A model generated the notes under the pieces. The model was not told the DNA's origin, made no database searches, and saw only the letters and a list, made by a program, of their open reading frames with translations. From NCBI GenBank assembly GCA_011037195.1, contig JAAEAF010001946.1, forward strand, positions 1 to 64,000: 64,000 nucleotides of DNA, read 5' to 3'. A program made the translations under genes and the position numbers. Below are positions 56,529 to 64,000 of the stretch, piece by piece. Origin of the DNA: Triatoma infestans (Eukaryota > Arthropoda > Insecta > Hemiptera > Reduviidae). The stretch's first letter is position 1, and each line of letters begins with the position of its first letter.

Positions 56529-57660
56529 ATGAGTGACATCAATTACGAGCAACGTTGTGCTATCAGGTTTTGCTTCAGACTTGGGCACAATGCAACGGAA
56601 ACGTTTGAAAAACTGTGCCAGGCCTATGGAGACAATGTTTTGTCGAGAGCACAGTTTTTAGTGGTTTAAGTCGTTTGCAGAAGGAAGGGAATCAATTGAA
56701 GACGAGCCTCGCAGCGGAAGGCCTTCATCTTCAAGAACCGACGAAAATGTTGGCAGAATCCACGATCTCGTGCGTTCAGATCGTCGTTTGACAGTCCGAA
56801 TGATCGGCGAAGAGTTGAATTTGACTCACACAACCGTTCATCAAATTTTGACTAATGAATTGGGGATGAGAAAAATTTGTGCAATGCTCCGTGTCACACC
56901 GCGATTTCTATTAATGAGTATTTAGCCAGTAATAACATTCCTGTGGCTCCTCAGCCTCCTTATTCACCCGACTTGAGTCCATGTGACTTTTTTTTGTTCC
57001 CCAAATTGAAAAATCACCTCAAGGGACGTCATTTTGGAACATTAGAGAATATTCAAACAGCCGTAACCGACCAACTGATGTCTATTCCAGTATCCGAGTT
57101 CCAGCACTGCTATGACGAATGGAAGTGTAATGTAATGGTGAGATGATGTATATGTGGTAGCTGGTTGTGTAGCACGAGCGGATTTGTATGAAGGGCTTGT
57201 AAGTATGTAGTTTAAAAGAGAATGAAGTGTTAGCAATAATAAAGAAGTCACACTGTTTTTCAAAAGATATATTCTCTAAGAGAAATTAAGTTACTTTAGA
57301 TTATCACAACAATATGCTTATAAATTAATTGGAATAAACTCTTAAAACTTGATACTGGCTCTGATGTTTTCACTTTGGTAGCTAGAACAAGTCTCCTTAA
57401 ATATCTCTTCTCTTTGTTTCTTCAATTCCTCCCCTGTGAGAAGAAGAGGTAGTACAGTACAATGCCATAATTGTTCTTGAACCGTACGAGTAACTGGACT
57501 TGTATACCTGGTCTTGTCCTTTTGCAAGGGAATGTCAATCTTTTTCTTAGTTTCGATTTATTTATAATTTAATATTATTTCAAGTTTCTTGCATCCATCA
57601 CAGAAGAATCGTCTTCAGCGTTGTGTGGCTTCCCAAGGTAGTTGCTTTGAAGGGGACAAT
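56529..57660 (+). pseudogene. Mariner transposase pseudogene
   Basis: The order of segments is HTH domain, linker, deleted catalytic core, C-terminal YSPDLSPCDFF and LKGRHFGTLENI, an LTR insertion after 'DEWK', then 'RLQRCVASQGSCFEGD' to the stop near 57667. The mariner family protein is usually about 345 residues; roughly 100 central residues are missing. One frame disruption lies near 56665 ('tttttagtggtttaag'). Confidence 0.9.
57126..57602 (+). mobile_element. Solo LTR, 477 bp, inside the mariner
   Basis: It begins TGTAATGTAATGG and ends GCATCCATCACA. The 4-bp duplication GAAG flanks it (57122-57125, 57603-57606). Removing insert plus one GAAG reconnects the transposase reading frame across the junction (…EWK/NRLQ…), which proves the boundaries. 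TG...CA ends and 4-bp duplications fit Gypsy-type LTRs. It is the youngest event here. Confidence 0.9.
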
Positions 57661-57733
57661 GTTGAATTGTAATTTTATTTGAATAAAAAAAAGATAAAAA
57701 ATCAGTCTCAGTACTTAATTTACACACCTCGTA

Positions 57734-59265
57734 TGTTTGTGTGTGTATGTGTATGTATGTGAATACTTGCATAACAATTAACCGTCAATGAAATTATTAT
57801 TTATTCACTGCCAATGTTCATTTAATATGGTCAATAATATGGCATTGTAGATATGCAATTGTGCTTACTTTTATGTGAACAGATGTCCATAGATTCGAAT
57901 AAAATTATTTATTTTATTGTTCACATTATTTAGTTTGTATAGCTAGCGATATGTTTTCAATGTAGCCATTATTGATCAGCATTATAAATATATACTATAG
58001 CATTCATAAATTGTCCTGTAAACATTATTTTGTGCATAGTTTAGTTTTTTAGTTCAAAACATATTTCCAGCTTGGACATAATGCCTTTAAAAAAAAAAAA
58101 GAGACAAAAATGTAAATGCCCACAGTTAGTATAAACTTTCTCTTCCACATAACCGATTATGATGCGCAGACACATTGTTCACTCAGTGTGTATTATGACG
58201 ATGCAATAGTCGTGTTTATCTGAAATAGACATTCTAACAATAGGCGAAGCTGTCGATGACTAGCCAGTTAAGCAGAGCAATTCTCAAATAGCATGTGACA
58301 AGTTTTTTGTCGGAATTTTTATAACCCACACAGCTATCATTACTGCTTTACTGTAAGCAATAGAGCGTATATTAAAATAGTTGTTTAGAAGAACATATTC
58401 TTCCCAGAATATGCTTAAATTCAATTTTTTTTTTTTAACAGAAAAGTTTCAAATAATTAAATATTATTTTGATGATAATAATTCTTCCTGGTTAAAGAAA
58501 ATGTTCGGAGCTTTCTTTTCAGAAATTAAAAAGAAAATTGGAAAAACACTTAACACTTAGTGTTGTTTCTTGATTCTAAATCTTGTCAGGCCCATGGTAT
58601 AAACAATATCAGTTTTGTAACGAATGATTATAAATTTTGAATTGTATTGTTTGCATAGATTGAGCAACACATTCTTAAGAAATTTATATTGAAACAAAAA
58701 TTGTATATTTGATCCGTTTTGCGCAATGGTTTGCTGTGGTAACACAAGAGGTTTCTTCCATTTCTTTCTCTCTCTCTACTACGACTATAAATGTTTTGAA
58801 TAAATACAAAATAACCGCCAACATTGAATAATTTGAAGTGAAATAGTAGTAAAAGATTTTATTTTGTATTTCCTGATTATAGATCAGGTAATTCTGCCAA
58901 CCTATTCATTAATCAAGAAGCCCATTTACAAATGCCATTGAATGGTCATAATAGTGGAGAATTCAGTATGCATAAAAGCTAACACTCCTCCTTCAGGCTA
59001 GAAAGAGGAGTCTGGCCTCCAGGTTTATATGAATCATGATTTAGAATCATCTGTCAACACAGTAAACTACCCTGTACTATGTTATCTAGTTAAGCAATTT
59101 AAGTGGAATCCATATGCTAGGCAGAAGAGTCAAGAAATGAGCAGATGTTAAAAGACTAGTAAAGAAATTAATGGACAGATGATGTTAAATTTTAAAAAAA
59201 AAGGTACTACTAATTTGCAACACTTTACTTGAATCAACTTGCAACATACGGACTTGAACTGTGTA
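57734..59265. other. Gene-free stretch
   Basis: AT-rich intron or intergenic DNA with no exon, SINE or LINE that I can support. The DIP2 continuation is not found. Confidence 0.5.
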
Positions 59266-59271
59266 GATTAT

Positions 59272-59513
59272 AGATTTTTGTAGGGGATTATTGCACTGCG
59301 ACCTGAAAAATCTATCGTGCCCCGGAGCCCCTTCTCCAATGCACAGCCGGCCTCCATGCAGCGTTCTCTACGTACAGATAATACTGCCTATCACCGGACA
59401 ATGAGTTGTTGAGGCACCTAGGAAAAAAAAATGTAAAGGCAGCATGCTGGATTCGAACCTGGGACCTTCGCGTTGCTAGTCCACCCGCTTACCACTGAGC
59501 TAATCCCTTCCTT
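59272..59513 (-). mobile_element. SINE-B copy 2, best preserved
   Basis: The minus strand reads AAGGGATTAGCTCAGTGGTA (A box) at its start, then 'gtggactagcaacgcg', then the B box GGTTCGAATCC. This is a complete tRNA-like head with correct spacing. The ~170-bp body follows ('tcattgtccggtgatagg', 'agagaacgctgcatggagg') and the tail 'caggtcgcagtgcaataatc'. The tail is shared with the local LINE 3' ends, suggesting the LINE copies it. Confidence 0.85.
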
Positions 59514-59514
59514 C

Positions 59515-59692
59515 TCCCTTAGCTTTCGCCAATTAACTAGGGACGAAGACCCTAGTTTGTATACTGTGTTAGTCCTTGTCCGTAAAGTGTAGAGTGATTG
59601 TAGTTTAAGTGTATTGTGTACTGTTCTGATGAAGTGCATGGAGTACTGAGCTGTGGTAACCCGTGGAGTCGTTACTCCCCAAGTAACTGCAT
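59515..59692 (+). repeat. Repeat S, first copy
   Basis: It starts directly after the SINE-B head and holds 'cctagtttgtatactgtgtt', 'gtactgagctgtggtaaccc' and 'ccccaagtaactgcatgcaa'. It shares ~190 bp with 940-1130 in inverted orientation. A LINE has inserted at its right edge. Confidence 0.5.
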
Positions 59693-59708
59693 GCAACAGA
59701 TACCCCTT
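59693..59708. repeat. Target-site duplication, left, LINE at 59709
   Basis: GCAACAGATACCCCTT, identical to 60300-60315. Confidence 0.9.
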
Positions 59709-60299
59709 AGAATAGAATAGAAGCGCGGGGGGGGTGAGCCTCATTCCACTGCGACCTACAAATCGAGGTCTATTGTGGATCCCCTTACGTTAGAGAACAG
59801 TCCCCAGCCTTGCCCTCCTAATCAGTCCTAGCAAAGCTGAGAGCGGCTCCGTCATGAAGCTTCAGCTTCGGGATTGCCCGTCCCCAATTGAAGAAACCTA
59901 ATCCTCGCCAGGCCGGCGCACTCACAAAGGATGTGCGCCGGGGTCTCCTCCTCTACCTTGCAGAATCGGCATACCGCACTATCCGCAAGTTGTAGGTGGT
60001 GCATGTGTCTGTTCAGCCTACAATGCCCTGTTAGTAGACCCACAATTAACCTTATATCCCTTCGGGTCTGGCTCAGTAGGTCTCTGGTAAATTTAGGCAA
60101 ATGTCTTTTGATAAAGAGCTTTGCCTGCCTCTGTCCTGGTGTTCCCTCCCACCAACGCAGACGCTGTTCTTCTACCCAACCCCTGATAGAAGTTTGAATG
60201 AGGCTCCTGGACAAGCCGCAGAAGGGTTCGGGGCCTATAAAGGTATCCTGCAATCCCTCCCTCGCTAGGGCATCCGCCCTCTCATTGCCCAGGAACCCC
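59709..60299 (-). mobile_element. 5'-truncated LINE with RNase H end, 16-bp target-site duplication
   Basis: Duplications GCAACAGATACCCCTT at 59693-59708 and 60300-60315 are identical. On the minus strand the copy begins within RNase H ('FLGNERADALAREG', the catalytic ADA aspartate present), continues 'FIGPEPFCG', 'WVEEQRLRWW', 'LIVGLLTGHCRLNRH' and the knuckle 'CRFCKVEEETPAHILCECAG' (C-x2-C-x8-H-x4-C). It stops at about 59850. The open frame of 133 codons is unbroken. The 3' UTR has 'aggtcgcagtggaatgaggc', a C8 run, 'gcgc' and a (TATTC)n tail. It looks young. Confidence 0.9.
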
Positions 60300-60315
60300 G
60301 CAACAGATACCCCTT

Positions 60316-61890
60316 GCGGGCACTTGAACTGTATAGTCCACTAAGCATTTCGATTCCTATCGGTAACATTTTATCAGTCTAAAATCCTTCATTGTATCTC
60401 TATACTTCTTTCTATGTTTCCAAACTGATAATTGATTCAGACCTCAAAGAAGGTTGCCTTTGTATCTGACTTAATTGAATCCCAGTTCTAAATATTTCAA
60501 TCCTCCTTTTCACTCCATCAAATATTAGTCCGCAATCTTTCGTCCCGTTCCATTCTAGACAATCCCCACCATCGGCTGAAACGCCACTGACCTTGGTGAC
60601 TTTAAAGTGATGACTAAGAGTCATGAGACTCAGTGCACAGTTTTAGTGCAGTGTCATCATCAACGGATAACTTCTTCTCCTCTTCTATCAATAATTAATG
60701 TCAGCTTATTTACTTGTTACATCCACTCTACATGCCACATATAGTTTTGTAAATTTCTAAATAAATTAAAAAAAAAAATATTACTTTTTTTATTAGATTA
60801 CTATTTTTTTTATCAAACCACTTGGTGGTACAATTTATAGAAGTTGGCTGAAAATAGAAAAAAACTTGTTGAACTGCAGATTAGAGATTTCTACAGTTTC
60901 ATTTTTAATATTTACTTTTCAATGTTTAATCATCTTTTAGTGTTTGTTATAATAATACTTGGTAAAAGACAAAAAATATATTAATGAGATAACTAAATAT
61001 ATATAAAAAACTTTTTAATTTCCTGTTGTAATATGTTGAGAAGATAACTGACTTGGAAGGATATTATTAAATGCTACAAAATACACGAAAACTCATACTT
61101 CCATTTACGATCTACGTGAAAGAGAGAGAGAGAGAGAGAGAGAGTGTGCGTGTGTGTGTGTGAGTGTGAGTGAAGTACGGAACTATATCAAATAAAGACA
61201 GAGTAAAGTTTGTCTGCAAGTCTGTCCACTGTGTATGTGTGTGAGCATGGCGCTCACAGTTAAGAAAGTTTTCTTAGCGCTGTTCAGTATTTTTACTCAT
61301 AACTTGACCAAGTTTTAGTTTAGCGTACTTTAGTGCTAACAAATATTGTTGTAACTTTTTCTTTTTACCAATTTATATATTTTCTTTTTTCAGTTACAAT
61401 CCATTGTTGTATTTAATATATTTTTATTAAAAGTAATTGTAAAGCTTCTCGCCTCTCCAAGTAAAAGTACTTTATGAGTACCATCGCAGTTAACTTATTT
61501 TATTCTTCTCTTTATCCTGTTGTCAAATTCTAATCAGACTTGGAATTATTGCAACCAATTGTGGGGATGCAAACTGCAAGTAGAAGTGCTGACCAAGTAG
61601 CATTTGCTTTGACAAAGTAGTCAGGATGAGAGGGGTGGCAAATAATAGTTAAACCATGTTCAGGATGTCGTCCGAAGAAGATATAATGGCGTTGTCAACA
61701 GTTGCAGGCCACAAATGGGCGGAGGGGACCAACACTTTCAGACCAGCCTGCACTTAACTTTAAAGGTGGACTATCGACCGAACTCGATCAGATAAAGAGA
61801 CATAATGTGGGCTAAGTAAACCGTTGGAACTTTACAGATTACCATTGTAACTTTGCAGATTTGATTTATTTTGTGATAAATATATTCTTT
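60316..61890. other. Gene-free stretch with AG/TG microsatellite
   Basis: A (GA)n(GTGT)n tract spans 61120-61165. No exon or transposon is supported. The minus frame 60412-60624 is not convincing. Confidence 0.5.
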
Positions 61891-61892
61891 TT

Positions 61893-62750
61893 ATGCGCAT
61901 CAACATCTAAGGTCATTGGCATCCGGAGCTTCTCAGCGCATTGCCGGTGTAATGGAATCAGATATTAGATGAAATGGAATCGTTTGTTGTATGATTCCTG
62001 GAGTAGCAGATGTCTTGAAGAGTGCGGAAGTTAGTTTGAGAGATTTGGAAGTTAGTGCTCGAATTATTAAACGGTTTTTTATATAAAAATAAACTGTATT
62101 TTAACAATAATTTAAACGTGATAAATGGTAACTAATAACTATAATAAAATACTTAATAATAAATAGAAGATAAATAACTGATAATTTAGAATGGTTAAAA
62201 TAACGAAATAAAGTGCACAACTACGAGAATGATAAGTTGAATATAACTGTGAATTGCCGCTCGTGTATAGTTTGGTCGTAGATGATATAATAATCTCGTC
62301 GTATATCATAGAGTTTATATATACTGTTGTTCACACTCACACCAAGATATCTGTCTTAGTGTGCGGCCTTGTGCGACCTTCGTAGTTTTCTGACCTTATT
62401 TAGTGGCCATACTTATCGCGGTGCCTGCCTTTTGATGTGAGAATTGATGAAAAGGCTTTGTTGTTTGTTTGGTTGACCGCGGCTGTCGGCGGCCAACAGT
62501 GTTACTGTTTTCACCTTTTGTAAATTATTTCTTTGGCGTACTTTGCCGATGTCAATGACTTTGCCATGTCATTACACCGGCCTTCGGGCAATGTTCTCTC
62601 CTTGTAGATGATCCTGCCTATCACCGGATAGTGAACTCGTAAATGCTCTCAGGGCGAGAAAATCTAAGAGCAACATTGCTGGATTTGAATCCGGGACCTC
62701 CATGTTAAAAAAAATCCAGTGCGCTATCAATAAGCTAATCCCGCCCCTTA
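61893..62750 (-). mobile_element. SINE-B copy 3, split by a solo LTR
   Basis: The body sits on both sides: 'cggagcttctcagcgcattg' left of the insert, and 'tgcctatcaccggatagtga', B box GGATTTGAATCC and 'aataagctaatcccgcccct' (reversed A box) right of it. Joined at the duplicated CCGG the order matches copies 1 and 2. Confidence 0.8.
61948..62576. mobile_element. Solo LTR, 629 bp, inside a SINE
   Basis: It begins TGTAATGG and ends CATTACA, perfectly inverted over seven bases, with the 4-bp duplication CCGG at 61944-61947 and 62577-62580. The interior has a TATATATAC at about 62320 and no ORF. It is the same terminal style as 57126-57602 but a different interior, so it is a related LTR family or a longer subfamily. 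Orientation is unknown. Confidence 0.85.
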
Positions 62751-62811
62751 ATAAATGTCCTGTATATTAGATCAGATCTTGTAAGTAAAGTAAAGTAATG
62801 CCTATTTTTTT

Positions 62812-62996
62812 CAGGCGGGCATAACGTCCAACCACCAAATTAGGTGTCGTGAACGGGGGCGGAAGCACCTATTTTACTGTTAACATTTTTCATACCAATA
62901 TAAAATTTAGCAATTAAGCGCGGGGGACTCGAACTAGGGTCCTTTCAGTTACAAGTCCATGCTCATAACCACTACACCAACACCCGTCGATATTAG
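62812..62996 (-). mobile_element. SINE-C, tRNA-derived
   Basis: The minus strand begins CGACGGGTGTTGGTGTAGTGG, TTATGAGC (A box), then GTTCGAGTCCC (B box) about 40 bases later, then a body with 'ggtgcttccgcccccgttca' and 'gacacctaatttggtgg'. The head resembles a tRNA, but the acceptor stem is absent and a non-tRNA body follows. Only one copy in the window. Confidence 0.65.
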
Positions 62997-63498
62997 ATGA
63001 GATCTTGTATATTTAGAGTATTATCTGTTTCGTGGTTTATAATTTAGAAGAAATTTGCCTATATAACAATACGTTTTTCTCTATTGTATTGTTAACATGG
63101 AATAGTCTTCTTTGACTTGGCCAATGTTAGTAGTCTTTAGAAATGGTACACTTTATTCTTACACAGAAAAAATATAAAAAATAAATATTCTCTGACAGAA
63201 AATAAAAATAATAAATAGGTGCACATGGGTACATGGCGGCCTTTGCTGTACACAGCAATACTACAATACAGTGTGTGAATAGACTCTAGACTAGACTTTT
63301 GAAAAGAATCATATCTGTGTTTGAATTGTGAATATTTCTTTCATTTACAAACAAATAAGATGTAAAATATATACATGAGAAAAATACTTAGAAACTATTG
63401 TACGAATTCAATGTACGAATATTGCAATGGATATTTTCGTGCTTTAAGTTTACTTTTAAAAACATTCTCTATTTGATACATTTTTTTTTTATCGACTT

Positions 63499-63715
63499 TT
63501 TACTTTCTCTTTCGAAGAAGATAAATTAAATGTGTCAAAGTTTTAAATTTGAATTTTCCCCGAAAATATGTTTTGGGACACTTAGATTTAAGTCAAAATC
63601 TTAACCGGAAGTGTAACTCCCGGAAGTGTATTCAGTAATATTGTTTTTCAGTTTTTCGCAATTTTCTCGAAAATGGCTGCAAATATTTTCTGCATACTTC
63701 GCCTACTATATGTTG
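63499..63715 (+). repeat. R-family remnant
   Basis: 'tttttactttctctttcgaa', 'atgtgtcaaagttttaaat', 'aaccggaagtgtaactcc' and 'cgcaattttctcgaaaatgg' keep R order. Confidence 0.6.
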
Positions 63716-63760
63716 GAAAATTGATTTTATTATGGTAGCGCATCTTTGTGCCGAACTCAG

Positions 63761-63881
63761 ATTTTAAACAATCTGTCGCCTTATTCTTTGGATCTCCTCG
63801 GACTACAGGCTCCGCAAAAATTAAGTTCGGATGCGGAGCTGCGAGAGTCTGCTCTGCCGACTATTTACGAAAAATACCCGG
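63761..63881 (+). CDS. Candidate exon-like ORF, unidentified
   Basis: An open frame of ~55 codons (63725-63889) contains a possible acceptor CCGAACTCAG|A at 63760 and a good donor CCCGG|GTAAGAAC after 63881. The peptide SPYSLDLLGLQAPQKLSSDA, then ELRESALPTIYEKYPG, has balanced, protein-like composition, unlike the AT-rich surroundings. I recognise no family. It does not fit the expected DIP2 continuation. It could be an exon of another gene, or part of a transposon gag/pol fragment. Confidence 0.3.
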
Positions 63882-64000
63882 GTAAGAACTAGCATCACTA
63901 GTGACGGTTTATTATTCCTGAAAGAAATGAGAGTCTGCAGACTTTTATAGCCGTCTATTTGAAGATTCCGTTACCGTGGCGCTTCATGCTGTACAATCGA

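Larger units (their letters stand above)
56338..57731 (+). mobile_element. Mariner transposon, internally deleted and split by an LTR
   Basis: Terminal inverted repeats CGAGGTGTGTAAATTAAGTA (56338) and its reverse ending TACACACCTCG (57731) are flanked by TA on both sides (56336-56337, 57732-57733). The transposase starts ATGAGTGACATC at 56529. The N-terminal DNA-binding half is readable (INYEQRCAIRFCFRLG..., EDEPRSGRPSSS, a break at ~56665). A deletion then joins 'GMRKI' to 'NAPCH', removing the first two catalytic aspartates of the DD34D triad. The third (YSPDLSPCDFFLFP, ~56965) remains. A 477-bp solo LTR lies in the C-terminal codons. The element is inert but its ends look intact and could be recognised in trans. 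Confidence 0.92.

Noticed and set aside
60412..60624. 70-codon minus-strand ORF as continuation of the 59.7-kb LINE
   Set aside because: The LINE ends at the 16-bp duplication (60300-60315), and no LINE motif is present beyond it.

Overview
This is an AT-rich eukaryotic window with long introns, many decayed transposable elements and no operon-like gene packing. An arthropod, most likely an insect, fits best: there are mariner transposons, Jockey/I/RTE-like LINEs, tRNA-derived SINEs, and DIP2 exons that read like an animal orthologue. I cannot name the species.

The only host gene I can support is DIP2 (disco-interacting protein 2) on the + strand. Three small exons are visible. Exon A (33890-33964) encodes part of the N-terminal DMAP1-binding domain. 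Exons B (42421-42504) and C (55293-55388) follow. B and C share their C-terminal half (RR-T-x-R-x-RLT-x-NE-x-RYHS) and have identical splice phases, so they look like a duplicated, probably alternative exon pair 12.8 kb apart. The start of the gene would lie left of the window or in unrecognised sequence. The continuation after the exon ending in RYHS is not found before 64000. Most of the window is therefore intron.

Region by region. 1-5600: LTR-like and R-family debris, a LINE endonuclease N-terminus, and an old LINE split by a younger LINE with a 14-bp target-site duplication. 5.6-7.4 kb: an inverted-repeat element with a hammerhead-like motif, then a LINE tail. 8.2-9.2 kb: a near-complete copy of an abundant ~1 kb repeat called here R. 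10-16 kb: LINE tails, an LTR-like copy, a SINE and a 0.3-kb palindrome. 18-25.4 kb: two decayed mariner copies in opposite orientation, several LINE fragments, a SINE. 25.4-33.8 kb: R copies, LTR-like and LINE insertions nested in one another, a second palindrome. 33.9-55.4 kb: DIP2 exons with a 121-bp minisatellite, a 0.91-kb near-perfect palindrome and T-rich intron. 55.6-64 kb: an LTR-like copy, a mariner disrupted by a solo LTR, SINEs, a LINE with 16-bp target-site duplications, a SINE split by a 629-bp solo LTR, and one candidate exon-like ORF at the right edge.

Most repeats are fossils: frameshifted, 5'-truncated or internally deleted. Nesting gives relative ages in at least five places. 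The most interesting signals are the DIP2 exon pair, hammerhead-ribozyme-like cores in at least four loci with palindromic stem III, the long palindrome, and a SINE sharing its 3' tail with the resident RNase-H LINE.
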